In this document: one piece after another, positions 42,988-51,552 of the stretch
Position numbering within the stretch: position 1 is the stretch's first letter
Layout: every line of letters begins with the position of its first letter
Origin: Planctomycetaceae bacterium
Lineage (GTDB): Bacteria > Planctomycetota > Planctomycetia > Planctomycetales > Planctomycetaceae
DNA: 64,000 nucleotides
Direction: 5' to 3'
Assembly: GCA_020426325.1 (NCBI GenBank)
Contig: JAGQQG010000002.1
Coordinates: 62,001-126,000, forward strand
Translations under genes and position numbers: made by a program
Notes under the pieces: generated by a model
Told to the model about the DNA's origin: nothing
The model's database searches: none
Seen by the model: the letters and a program-made list of their open reading frames with translations, nothing else

Positions 42988-44004
42988 ATGTCGTTCCAGA
43001 GGACCGTCGGGACTGAAGAGTTTGAGAACGACCGGGAGATCGTTGAGCGACTGAGGGCGGGCAGACGGCGGATTGGGGAAGAACTCGCCAAGGTCATCGT
43101 TGGACAGGACGAGGTGATCGAGCAGTTGCTGATCTCTCTGTTTGCCGGAGGACATTGCCTGATCACGGGTGCCCCTGGTCTGGCGAAGACGCTACTTGTG
43201 AAGTCAATTGCACAGATCTTTCATCTTCGGTTTCAACGGATTCAGTTCACCCCGGACCTGATGCCCGCTGACATCACTGGCACGGAGATTCTGCAGGAGA
43301 ACGCTGATGGACGACGCGAACTTGTGTTCGTCAAAGGTCCCGTCTTCGCGAATGTGCTGCTGGCGGATGAGATTAATCGGACACCCCCAAAAACGCAGGC
43401 TGCGCTTCTGGAGGCCATGCAGGAACATCAGGTGACAGCTGCCGGGGAATTGCACAAACTGGAAGAGCCGTTCTTCGTGCTTGCGACACAGAACCCGATT
43501 GAGATGGAGGGGACCTATCCGCTCCCCGAAGCCCAACTCGACCGCTTCATGCTGAACGTGGTCATCGATTACCTGCCGCACGAGGATGAAGTCGCAGTGG
43601 TGGAACGGACAACAGCAGGGAACCCGCAGCCCATCGAACCTCTCTTCACCGGTGAGGATGTATTGGCATTTCATGAGATCGTGAGGCGTGTCCCGATCGC
43701 AAAAGATCTGATCGACTACGCAGTCCGTCTCGTCGCCACGTCACGTCCTCGGCAAAGTGAAACACCTGATTTCATCAACAACTGGGTCAGCTGGGGAGCG
43801 GGGACGCGGGCCTCGCAGTATTTGGTCCTCGCTGCAAAAGCCCGTGCACTCATCGCTGGTCGGTCTCACGTGACACTCGACGACCTGCAAACGCTGGCCA
43901 AGCCGGTCTTGCGTCACCGTATTCTCGTCAACTATCGGGCCGAGGCGGAAGGAGTGACAGTTGAGAATGTTATCGAAGGATTGATCGAGAGAATTCCTAA
44001 GTGA
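42988..44004 (+). CDS. MoxR-family AAA+ ATPase
   Basis: The 338-residue AAA_3 protein starts at 42988 (a TTG-initiated extension of five residues is not needed). It has Walker A 'LITGAPGLAKTLLVKSIAQI', Walker B 'NVLLADEINRTPPKTQAALL', the sensor-1 region 'FFVLATQNPIEMEGTYPLPE', the arginine finger 'AQLDRFMLNVVIDYL', and sensor 2 'SWGAGTRASQYLVLAAKARA'. MoxR ATPases work with DUF58/VWA proteins as chaperones that insert cofactors or remodel complexes. Its expected partner (DUF58) is here, but two other genes lie between. BatA-type VWA follows. Intact and of normal length. Confidence 0.95.
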   Translation: MSFQRTVGTEEFENDREIVERLRAGRRRIGEELAKVIVGQDEVIEQLLISLFAGGHCLITGAPGLAKTLLVKSIAQIFHLRFQRIQFTPDLMPADITGTEILQENADGRRELVFVKGPVFANVLLADEINRTPPKTQAALLEAMQEHQVTAAGELHKLEEPFFVLATQNPIEMEGTYPLPEAQLDRFMLNVVIDYLPHEDEVAVVERTTAGNPQPIEPLFTGEDVLAFHEIVRRVPIAKDLIDYAVRLVATSRPRQSETPDFINNWVSWGAGTRASQYLVLAAKARALIAGRSHVTLDDLQTLAKPVLRHRILVNYRAEAEGVTVENVIEGLIERIPK

Positions 44005-44083
44005 CTTGTGGCTTGGGGCGGCACAAGCGGGTTTGATATGCTTGCAGGTAAGGCGGGTCGGTTGTGTTATTGGAAGTTTCCAT

Positions 44084-44335
44084 ATGATTCAAGTCCGTGG
44101 TAATCTGGACCCACTCTATATTGAGCGGCTCCGAAAGGCGCAAAACATGCCTTTCGCGGAGAAGTTTCTGGCTGGCGAAGAGCTTTTCAATACCGCTTGC
44201 GAATGGGCCTCCATCGGGATTCGCTCAGATCACCCCCACGCCTCGGATGCAGAGGTGCTGGCCTTGCTTAAGGATCGTCTGCGAATGGCTGAACGGCTGG
44301 AGCATTGGAAACAGGAGCGTAGACGTGAAGCTTGA
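44084..44335 (+). CDS. Small hypothetical protein, putative partner of adjacent nucleotidyltransferase
   Basis: The ATG at 44084 begins an 83-residue helical product ('YIERLRKAQNMPFAEKFLAG', 'ELFNTACEWASIGIRSDHPH', 'EVLALLKDRLRMAERLEHWK'). A later ATG at the 'MPFAEK' position would also be possible. Small proteins with a helix of this kind, ending in an 'LRxRLxxxE' stretch, commonly precede nucleotidyltransferase genes in planctomycetes and cyanobacteria. The gene overlaps the next one by 11 nt. Function is unknown. By position it may be the partner of a toxin-antitoxin-like pair, but no toxin motif is visible. Confidence 0.7.
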   Translation: MIQVRGNLDPLYIERLRKAQNMPFAEKFLAGEELFNTACEWASIGIRSDHPHASDAEVLALLKDRLRMAERLEHWKQERRREA

Positions 44336-44906
44336 CAGCCATGCCCTGACTGTCATTGACGCTCTTCTGGCTGAGGAAATTCCCTTTCTCGTTGTCGGTT
44401 CATACTCCTCCAATGTGTACGGGATTCCGCGTTCCACGAAAGATGCGGATCTGGTGATTGAACTCCGGGACAAGTCTGTTTTGTCGCTGAACAAGCATTT
44501 ACCACAATCCTTTCACCTCGATCCTCAACTGCGAATTGAAACTGCAACGGGTACCACGCGTAATGTGATCTCCATTGATGGGACGGCTTTTTTGATCGAA
44601 CTCTTTCGGCTTTCGCAAGATTCACACGATCAGGAGAGGTTTCACCGTCGCATTAAGGCGACGGTGGAAGGACGCGACGTTTGGATTCCCACGGCGGAGG
44701 ATGTCGTCATTACAAAACTTCGCTGGGCCTACCATCTCGCCCGCAGTAAGGATATCGACGATGTACGAAATGTGCTGGCATTACGTCAAACTCGGTTGGA
44801 CTGGGATTATCTCCACCGATGGACATTAGAGCATGGAACAGAGGAGTTGTTGGCCGAGGTTATGATGGACGTTCCCCCTCCTGAAGCTCTCAACGAACTA
44901 TCGTGA
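44325..44906 (+). CDS. Nucleotidyltransferase-fold protein
   Basis: The start is a GTG at 44325 with AGGAG (44312-44316) eight bases upstream. The 193-residue product has 'FLVVGSYSSNVYGIPRSTKD' followed by 'ADLVIEL', a nucleotidyltransferase signature G-S-x(n)-K-D-x-D with 'DADLVIEL' as metal site, plus 'FLIELFRLSQDSHDQERFHR' and 'EDVVITKLRWAYHLARSKDI'. These features match AbiEii/DUF6036-like or COG2253-type minimal transferases. It overlaps the upstream small gene by 11 nt and the DUF58 start by one base (TGATG), so translation is probably coupled on both sides. The target molecule is unknown. Confidence 0.75.
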   Translation: MKLDSHALTVIDALLAEEIPFLVVGSYSSNVYGIPRSTKDADLVIELRDKSVLSLNKHLPQSFHLDPQLRIETATGTTRNVISIDGTAFLIELFRLSQDSHDQERFHRRIKATVEGRDVWIPTAEDVVITKLRWAYHLARSKDIDDVRNVLALRQTRLDWDYLHRWTLEHGTEELLAEVMMDVPPPEALNELS

Positions 44907-45841
44907 TGGATTCCGCCTCTTACCCGCCGCAGTCGTTCATCGATCCCGTGACGCTCATGCAGATTCGCTCACTGGAGTTGCGGGCGAAGGCGGTCGTCGA
45001 AGGATTTCTCAGCGGACTTCATCGCTCGCCCTATCACGGTTTCTCAGTCGAGTTCAGCGAGTATCGTCAGTATGTGTCGGGGGACGATCCGCGGTATCTG
45101 GACTGGCGAATGCTCGCACGCAGTGACCGGTATTACGTCAAACGATTTGAGGACGAAACAAACCTGCGAGTACATCTGCTGCTCGACACGAGCAAGTCGA
45201 TGTCGTTCGGCTCGCTGGCACACACCAAAGCAGACTATGCGAGGACCTTGCTGGCAACCCTCGGCTACTTTCTCAACTCGCAACGTGATGCGGTCGGCCT
45301 TGTGAGGTTTGATGAGCGCATCGATGAGTTCATCCCAGCTCGGTATCGCACCGGACACTTGCGCCGCATCATGCTGGCGTTGGAGAGGGCGGCTGAGGGG
45401 ACGTCGACAAACCTTGCGCAGCCGCTCGATGAAGTGGCCGAGCGTCTCCGCAAGCGAGGCATGCTCGTCCTGCTCTCAGACATGCTGACTTCGTTGGACG
45501 GACTCGAAACCAAACTGTCGTACTTCCGTGCCCGTGGGCATGAGGTGGTCCTGTTTCAGGTTCTCGACCCTGCGGAGATGACGCTCGCATTTGACGAGCC
45601 AACATTGTTACAGGACGTCGAAACCGGCCGTGAGATCTACGTTGATCCTGCCCTGGCCCGCGAGCAATATGAGTCCCGGCTTCATCAGCATCTGGACGAA
45701 ATTCAAGCGAGTTGTGATCGCTTGGGCATCGACATCTATCGACTGACGACCGATCAACCTTTGGAAATGGCACTCGGGGACTTCTTGCGGAGCCGTGTGA
45801 GAACGATGGCCAGGACGGCGAAACGGTCAAAGGGTTGGTAA
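44906..45841 (+). CDS. DUF58 domain protein, MoxR partner
   Basis: The 311-residue protein has the DUF58 signature 'YRQYVSGDDPRYLDWRMLAR' and a VWA-like fold with the MIDAS start 'VHLLLDTSKSMSFGS', plus 'RDAVGLVRFDERIDEFIPAR' and 'RGMLVLLSDMLTSLDGLETK'. No membrane segment is present. In the known system the DUF58 protein is encoded next to moxR; the intervening cassette here separates them by 0.9 kb. Its start shares the TGATG overlap with the nucleotidyltransferase gene. A 78-bp gap follows before the BatA-type gene. Confidence 0.92.
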   Translation: MDSASYPPQSFIDPVTLMQIRSLELRAKAVVEGFLSGLHRSPYHGFSVEFSEYRQYVSGDDPRYLDWRMLARSDRYYVKRFEDETNLRVHLLLDTSKSMSFGSLAHTKADYARTLLATLGYFLNSQRDAVGLVRFDERIDEFIPARYRTGHLRRIMLALERAAEGTSTNLAQPLDEVAERLRKRGMLVLLSDMLTSLDGLETKLSYFRARGHEVVLFQVLDPAEMTLAFDEPTLLQDVETGREIYVDPALAREQYESRLHQHLDEIQASCDRLGIDIYRLTTDQPLEMALGDFLRSRVRTMARTAKRSKGW

Positions 45842-45865
45842 AGTCGTTGCCATCATTCAGTCGAG

Positions 45866-45905
45866 TTGAGATGTCACAATTGAGATTTCAGATCTGACAT
45901 CTCAA
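45866..45905. repeat. Perfect 11-bp inverted repeat between DUF58 and BatA genes
   Basis: TTGAGATGTCA (45866-45876) and TGACATCTCAA (45895-45905) pair perfectly with an 18-nt loop that itself contains TTGAGATTTCAGA. It lies in the 78-bp gap just 14 bases upstream of the BatA start. No T-run follows, so it is more likely an attenuation or protein-binding element than a terminator. Confidence 0.5.
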
Positions 45906-45919
45906 ATGAGAAACTTCCT

Positions 45920-48019
45920 ATGAGCTTCCTGACTCCTCTCTACTTGCTCGGCGTTCTCGCGGTGACGTTGCCGGTCGTATTTCACATGATTCGACGGACG
46001 CCTCACGGGCGGCAGGAGTTCAGCAGCGTTATGTTTCTAGAACCGTCGCCGCCGCGAACGACCAACCGCAGTTCGATCGAGCATTGGCTGCTGTTGCTGT
46101 TGAGGGCAGTGGCGGTCTGTCTTCTGGCATTTGCCTTTGCCCGTCCGTTTTTTCGCCTTCAGGACGGTCGCACGGTCGTTAGCGGCGACTTTCGACGGGT
46201 CGTGCTCTTGCTCGACACCAGTGCCAGCATGCGTCGCGAGGGTGTCTGGGAGGAGGCTCTCGATCGAGCCAAACAGACCGTTACGACCCTTGATCCGGCG
46301 GATCGCTTGGAAGTGCTGGCCTTTGATCGGCGACCACACGTGCTGATGGACATCGAACAGTGGCAATCCTTGGACCCGTCTCAACGAACGGAGGCGGTCA
46401 CGCGATTGTTCGACGATCTCTCGCCCAGTTGGGCTGCGACAGACTTGGGGAGTGCATTGGTCGAGGCGGCCGAGCGACTCGATGATGAGTTGGAAGACGA
46501 AGGGCCGGGCGTGTCACGGACACTCGTCGTCGTGTCTGATCTTCAGGAAGGGAGCAACATCGAGTCTCTGCAGTCGTATCAATGGCCTTCGCAGATGACT
46601 GTTGCCTTTGAGACCGTTGGAAGTGATGTTTCTCCTGACAATGCGGCAGCACATCCCATTCACGATCGGGCCGATTCTGTGACATCACGTGACGTGCTGG
46701 TCCGTGTGACCAATGCTGACGGAGCCAGCCGACAACAATTCTCGCTGAGGTGGAGTGCAGACGGTGCATCCTCAAGCGAAGTCGTCTCTGTATCCGTCCC
46801 CCCGGGGAAGAGTCGTGTCGTCTCGGTTCCCATCCCGGCAGAATTGGGGGAAGCGTCCCACCTTATCCTTGAAGGTGATGATCACTCTTTCGACAACGAG
46901 TGTTTCTTGAGCAGCTCAGACCGGCGGCAACTGAAGGTCGTGCTCGTGTCCAAGGATACAGCGGACGATCCTGAAGGGATGCGCTATTACCTTGAGCGTG
47001 CGTTGGTTGAGACCCCGGATTGGAATGTGAACATTCAAGTCGATAATGATGGCAGCGAACTCGTCATTGGACAGGATATCGACCTGGCCGTGATCACGAC
47101 CTCGCCGACTCCCGAGCAGTTGGACGTGCTTCGACAGTACATCTCCGGTGGGGGAACGACACTCTTTATCCCCTCAAAGGCCGATGACTTACCGGCACTG
47201 TTTTCACTGATGGAAGCCGCCCCTTTAGAACCAGATCAAGCGCTCGCAGAGGCGACGATTGATGGTTATGTCATGCTCACGGATATTGACTTCAGCCATC
47301 CGATGTTCGCTGCACTGGATCAGCCTCAGTTTTCTGATTTCACGACGGTTCGCTTCTGGAAGCACCGGCAGTTCAGGGCCGAATCTCTGCCCAACCTGAG
47401 GGTACTTGCGAAGTTTGATGACGGCACAATTGCTGTTGGAGAACATGAAGTCGGAGAGGGACGTGTTGTGTTTCTCTCCTCTGGCTGGCATCCCGCTGAC
47501 AGTCAATTGGCTCTGTCGACCAAGTTTGTGCCCATGATCAACGGGCTTCTCGAGGACGCAGCCGGTCTTGTCACGAGCCAGGCTCAGTATGTGATCGGTG
47601 ACGAGGTGGATTTGTCGCAATTGCTGCCAGCAAAAGATATCGCAACGAGTGTGCAGACACCCGCAGGCGAAGAGGTCGCCGTTGCTGAAGAATCTCAAGT
47701 CTTTCTCAAAACCGAACTGCCGGGACGATATCGTGTTCTCAATGGCGATTCGGCCATCGACACACCGCCGGAGTTCGTTGTCAATCTCGATCCTTCCGAG
47801 TCTCAGACAACTCCACTTTCGGCCGACACTTTCCGGGCAATGGGAGTGCCGATGGAAGAGGACAATGAATCGACACCGAGTCCGGCAGAGATGCAACGTC
47901 AACTCCACAACAGCGAGTTAGAGCAGCATCAGAAGGTATGGCGCTGGCTCATTCTCCTCGCCATGATTGTCCTGATCATCGAGACCGTGTTCGCTTCAAG
48001 GCTGGCGAGAGTTTCTTGA
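45920..48019 (+). CDS. BatA-type VWA membrane protein
   Basis: The 699-residue protein has a BatA N-terminal domain with two membrane helices (about 5-22 and 55-77; 'LLLLLRAVAVCLLAFAFARP'), then a VWA domain from about 88 with MIDAS 'VVLLLDTSASMRREG' and 'RTLVVVSDLQEGSNIESL'. A large beta-rich extracellular stretch follows, including a glutamine-amidotransferase-like fold at about 345-470 ('DIDLAVITTSPTPEQLDVLR'). A final membrane helix (about 673-695) is at the C-terminus. It belongs with the MoxR and DUF58 genes upstream as the third component. The family is implicated in envelope stress and protein complex assembly; the specific role here is unknown. Confidence 0.88.
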   Translation: MSFLTPLYLLGVLAVTLPVVFHMIRRTPHGRQEFSSVMFLEPSPPRTTNRSSIEHWLLLLLRAVAVCLLAFAFARPFFRLQDGRTVVSGDFRRVVLLLDTSASMRREGVWEEALDRAKQTVTTLDPADRLEVLAFDRRPHVLMDIEQWQSLDPSQRTEAVTRLFDDLSPSWAATDLGSALVEAAERLDDELEDEGPGVSRTLVVVSDLQEGSNIESLQSYQWPSQMTVAFETVGSDVSPDNAAAHPIHDRADSVTSRDVLVRVTNADGASRQQFSLRWSADGASSSEVVSVSVPPGKSRVVSVPIPAELGEASHLILEGDDHSFDNECFLSSSDRRQLKVVLVSKDTADDPEGMRYYLERALVETPDWNVNIQVDNDGSELVIGQDIDLAVITTSPTPEQLDVLRQYISGGGTTLFIPSKADDLPALFSLMEAAPLEPDQALAEATIDGYVMLTDIDFSHPMFAALDQPQFSDFTTVRFWKHRQFRAESLPNLRVLAKFDDGTIAVGEHEVGEGRVVFLSSGWHPADSQLALSTKFVPMINGLLEDAAGLVTSQAQYVIGDEVDLSQLLPAKDIATSVQTPAGEEVAVAEESQVFLKTELPGRYRVLNGDSAIDTPPEFVVNLDPSESQTTPLSADTFRAMGVPMEEDNESTPSPAEMQRQLHNSELEQHQKVWRWLILLAMIVLIIETVFASRLARVS

Positions 48020-48198
48020 CAACCTTGAAAGAATGAACAGTTGCTCGACTACCTAAATGTGGTTGGTCCAAGTGAGATACCATGGCGCATTCGAGAATCG
48101 TTTGGTAAGATTCGCTTCATCTCACGACAGGTATCAATCTCCGTTTCTCGCCCTGAGGGGCGCAGCTCAAGTGTGTCTGATTCACCGAGGCTTCAACG

Positions 48199-48951
48199 AT
48201 GTCAAAGGATTTTCGTGCAAGACTGAAAGCGGGGGAGACCCTGCTGGGGACCATGGTCACTCTGCCGACCTCGGCTGCTGCTGAGATCATGTCGAATGTT
48301 GGCTTTGACTGGCTGTTCATCGATGGCGAGCATGGACCGCTGGAGTCAGCTGAGCTCATGGTCATGCTTCAGGCAGTCAGTGGCCGCTCTGCCTGTTTGT
48401 ACCGAGTTCCCGAGGCGGCGGAGGTGCCGATCAAGAAGGCCCTTGATCTTGGGGCTGATGGCATCATCGCTCCGCAGGTCAACACGCCGGAGCAGGCGGC
48501 GGACGTTGTCCGCTGGTCTCGATATGCACCGCTCGGCGCACGAGGGGTCGGTCTCGCGCGGGCACACGGATATGGGTTGAAGTTTCCAGAATACATGGCC
48601 TCAGCCAACGAGCAGACCACGGTCGTTGTCCAGGCGGAGCACGCCCTGGCGGCAGAGAACATCGAGAAGACGGTGCAGGTTGAAGGGATCGATGCTGTTC
48701 TGCTTGGCCCATACGACCTGTCGGCCAGTCTTGGACAGACCGGAAAACTGGATCACCCAGCCGTCACTCAGGCGATCGATCACATCACAAAGACTTGCCA
48801 GGCGGCCGGGATTCCTCTTGGCTATTTCGGTGTCTCTGCAGACGCCGTGCGTCCCTACATGGATCGGGGGTACACTTTGATCGTTGCGGGAGTTGACGCA
48901 CTGATGCTGGGTTCGGCCGCCAGTCGATTACTCGCCAATCTGCGCGGCTGA
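48199..48951 (+). CDS. HpcH/HpaI-family aldolase (first copy)
   Basis: The 250-residue class II pyruvate aldolase has 'GTMVTLPTSAAAEIMSNVGF' leading to 'DWLFIDGEHGPLE', with 'VNTPEQAADVVRWSRYAPLG' and 'ARGVGLARAHGYG', and a metal-binding Glu/Asp pair represented by 'VVQAEHALAAENIEKTVQVE' and 'GIDAVLLGPYDLSASLG'. These enzymes split 4-hydroxy-2-oxo acids into pyruvate plus an aldehyde. GAGG lies eight bases upstream of the ATG. It starts a four-gene plus-strand run (aldolase, amidohydrolase, dipeptidase, aldolase) that looks like a catabolic operon. The substrate is not known. Confidence 0.9.
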   Translation: MSKDFRARLKAGETLLGTMVTLPTSAAAEIMSNVGFDWLFIDGEHGPLESAELMVMLQAVSGRSACLYRVPEAAEVPIKKALDLGADGIIAPQVNTPEQAADVVRWSRYAPLGARGVGLARAHGYGLKFPEYMASANEQTTVVVQAEHALAAENIEKTVQVEGIDAVLLGPYDLSASLGQTGKLDHPAVTQAIDHITKTCQAAGIPLGYFGVSADAVRPYMDRGYTLIVAGVDALMLGSAASRLLANLRG

Positions 48952-48978
48952 ACCCGCCAATCCATTCTGAGGTTCACG

Positions 48979-50220
48979 ATGTCCCGCACACTCTTCACAG
49001 GTGTTCGCGTTCTCGATTGTACGGGTGCTGAACCTTTCATAGGTGAAGTGCTGGTCGAGGGGAATCGGATTCAATCGATCGCCGCCGGAGATGATCGCTT
49101 GCCTCGTGACAACTGCGACGTCGTCGACGGGGGCGGTACCAAAACTCTGATGCCCGGCCTGATTGAGTCGCATGCCCATCTCAGCATCGATAACGCAGGT
49201 GACCTTGTTGAAATCGGCATGATTCCGCCGGAGGAGAACACGCTGATCGCAATGCGGAACGCGAAGTTCTATCTGGACTGCGGCATCACCAGTTGCATCA
49301 GTGCTGCTGCGTCCAAACCTCGCATGGACGTGGTGATCCGCAATGCGATCAACAAGGGGGAAATCGCAGGTCCGCGACTGCTGGCAGCCAGTCCGTGGCT
49401 GACGGTCACCGGCGGACTCGGCGACATGCGGACACTTCACATGCCCCAGATGTCCTCGATGGCGTTGACGGCTGATGGTCCCGAGGAGTTTCGTCGTCTG
49501 ACTCGCGAATTGATCCGTGAAGGGGTGGACATCATCAAGTTGGTGATCTCGGGAGACACATTCGTCCCGCATGCTCCTTCGGACTCGACCGTCATGAGCG
49601 AAGCTGAGGTTGCTGCGGCTGCAGATGTGGTGCACGCCCACGGGAAACGCATGAGTGCTCACGCCCGCAGTGCTGATTCGGTCAAGCTGGCTGTGAAGTA
49701 CGGCGTGAAGGTGATTTATCATGCCAACTTCGCGGATGAGGAGGCGATTGACATGCTGGAAGCGAATAAGGATTGGGTCTTCGTCAGCCCGAACATCGGC
49801 TTTACTGCGACAGCGGCCTACGCAGGCGAAAAGTGGTTCACCGAGGAGCAGGTGCAGGAGTTGGGATTTCGTGAAGAGTTGGCAGCCGCTTCCAGGGGGC
49901 TGCAGGAACTGAAGCGACGCGGTATCCGCATTCTGGGCGGCGGCGATTACGGCTTCAACGTCACCCCTCATGGCGACAATGCCCGCGACCTGAGCCACCT
50001 CATCGACTATTGCGGCTTCACTCCCATGGAGGCTCTGCTCAGCATGACAAAACACGGCGGTGCGGCGATGGATCTCCCGAATGACTTAGGACAGATTCAG
50101 GAAGGATTTCTCGCAGACCTGCTGCTTGTTGACGGAGATCCGCTGACAGATCCCGGCGTCCTGCTCGATCGTGGGAAACTGCACGTCGTCATGAAGGATG
50201 GAACTTTCCATAAACGCTGA
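48979..50220 (+). CDS. Amidohydrolase-superfamily metal-dependent hydrolase
   Basis: The 413-residue protein is of the imidazolonepropionase/prolidase-like amidohydrolase group. It has an N-terminal composite beta domain, the metal site 'LMPGLIESHAHLSIDNAGDL', a probable carbamylated-Lys region 'GVDIIKLVISGDTFVPHAPS', His ligands in 'VVHAHGKRMSAHARSADSVK' and 'GVKVIYHANFADEEAIDMLE', the catalytic Asp region 'RILGGGDYGFNVTPHGDNAR', and the typical end 'GFLADLLLVDGDPLTDPGVL'. GAGG precedes the start by six bases. It lies 27 bp after the aldolase gene. It would hydrolyse an amide, lactone or peptide; related family members act on amino-acid derivatives. Cytoplasmic. Confidence 0.9.
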   Translation: MSRTLFTGVRVLDCTGAEPFIGEVLVEGNRIQSIAAGDDRLPRDNCDVVDGGGTKTLMPGLIESHAHLSIDNAGDLVEIGMIPPEENTLIAMRNAKFYLDCGITSCISAAASKPRMDVVIRNAINKGEIAGPRLLAASPWLTVTGGLGDMRTLHMPQMSSMALTADGPEEFRRLTRELIREGVDIIKLVISGDTFVPHAPSDSTVMSEAEVAAAADVVHAHGKRMSAHARSADSVKLAVKYGVKVIYHANFADEEAIDMLEANKDWVFVSPNIGFTATAAYAGEKWFTEEQVQELGFREELAAASRGLQELKRRGIRILGGGDYGFNVTPHGDNARDLSHLIDYCGFTPMEALLSMTKHGGAAMDLPNDLGQIQEGFLADLLLVDGDPLTDPGVLLDRGKLHVVMKDGTFHKR

Positions 50221-50326
50221 CGGGGTCGATTGTCTGTCCGAACCGCCGTTCGTCCGCTTGCTCTGGAAGGCGGTTGCCTTCACAATCTCGGAACAGACGA
50301 ATTCCGACTCTACGAGACATCGACCT

Positions 50327-51463
50327 ATGAAGACCCCGCTCATCTTTGACATGCACCTTGATCTGGCGATGAACGCCCAGCAATGGAATCGGGACTTGCG
50401 GTGGACGCAGGAAGAGATCCGACGCTGGGAATTGATCGAGATGGCGGCGACGGGCAAGCAGGACCGAAAGGACCGAGGGAACAACACTGTCTGCTTTCCG
50501 GAGATGCGACGCGGGCGGGTTGGACTGTGTGTCGCCACTCAGATCGGCCGGTACTCAACACCCTTCAGCAAACTGCCCGGATGGAATTCGCCCGAGCAGG
50601 CGTGGGCAGACACTCAGGGCCAGCTTCTGTGGTATCGCATCATGGAAGAACAGGGACAGATGGTGCAGATCCGCAACAAGGCACAGTTAGAAAAGCATCT
50701 CGAACTCTGGCTGAATGCCCCGATCGTGGAGGACAGTCACTCCTGGGAGGAATCGCAGACGAAACCAAAGGAACTTCCCATCGGTTACATCCTCTCACTC
50801 GAAGGAGCCGACTCGCTCGTCACTCCGGACTATCTGGAACGGAGCTACAATGACGGACTGCGAGCAATCGGGCTTTCGCATTATGGGCCAGGTCGTTATG
50901 CAGACGGCACCGACTCCGATAGTCCGCTGCATCAGTCCGGTAAGGACCTGCTCAAAGAGGTCGAACGGTTAGGCATGATCCTGGATGTGACTCACCTCTG
51001 TGACAAAAGTTTCTGGGATGCGCTCGACTGTTATGGTGGGCCGTTGTGGGCGAGTCATCAGAACTGCCGCAAGCTGGCCCCCTGGAATCGGCAGTTTGCA
51101 GATGATCAGATCAAAGCGGTCATCGAGCGAGGCGGCATCCTCGGCATGGCGTTCGATGCCATCATGATGGTCCCCGGCTGGGTCCACCGGCGGAGCAAGC
51201 CACAGGACTTCCAGTTGAAGATCGAACGGATCTGTGAACACATCGACCATATGTGTCAACTCGCAGGGAATGCCAAGCATGTGGCCATTGGAACCGACCT
51301 GGATGGCGGTTATGGCACGGAGCAGACGCCCATGGACCTGGATTCGATCGCTGATCTCCGCACGATCCCCGGACTTCTTAAATCGCGCGGCTACAGTGAG
51401 GAGGACATCACCGGAATCATGTGGAAGAACACGGTCGACTTTCTCAGACGGGTCTGGGAGTGA
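50327..51463 (+). CDS. Membrane dipeptidase-like hydrolase (peptidase family M19)
   Basis: Starting at 50327 gives 378 residues with the M19 N-terminal metal site 'LIFDMHLDLAMNAQQWNRDL' (HxD), 'YILSLEGADSLVTPDYLERS' (bridging Glu), 'LRAIGLSHYGPGRYADGTDS', 'MILDVTHLCDKSFWDALDCY', 'LWASHQNCRKLAPWNRQFAD' (His ligand), and the final 'AIGTDLDGGYGTEQTPMDLD'. Family members hydrolyse dipeptides. Bacterial relatives can also act on N-acyl or D-amino-acid substrates. An ORF extension of 43 residues upstream has no conserved content and overlaps the amidohydrolase end. The gene lies 106 bp after the amidohydrolase gene. Confidence 0.9.
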   Translation: MKTPLIFDMHLDLAMNAQQWNRDLRWTQEEIRRWELIEMAATGKQDRKDRGNNTVCFPEMRRGRVGLCVATQIGRYSTPFSKLPGWNSPEQAWADTQGQLLWYRIMEEQGQMVQIRNKAQLEKHLELWLNAPIVEDSHSWEESQTKPKELPIGYILSLEGADSLVTPDYLERSYNDGLRAIGLSHYGPGRYADGTDSDSPLHQSGKDLLKEVERLGMILDVTHLCDKSFWDALDCYGGPLWASHQNCRKLAPWNRQFADDQIKAVIERGGILGMAFDAIMMVPGWVHRRSKPQDFQLKIERICEHIDHMCQLAGNAKHVAIGTDLDGGYGTEQTPMDLDSIADLRTIPGLLKSRGYSEEDITGIMWKNTVDFLRRVWE

Positions 51464-51552
51464 CCGTCGACATCAAGTTGGGGTTTGACGCGACATAATG
51501 CAGTGACCTTCGCCACGCACGAACTGGCCATTTTCTGGGAAGTGAATCGACG

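Noticed and set aside
48928..50055. Minus-strand frame of 375 codons opposite the amidohydrolase gene
   Set aside because: The plus strand has the amidohydrolase metal-site motifs in the same interval; the antisense frame has none.
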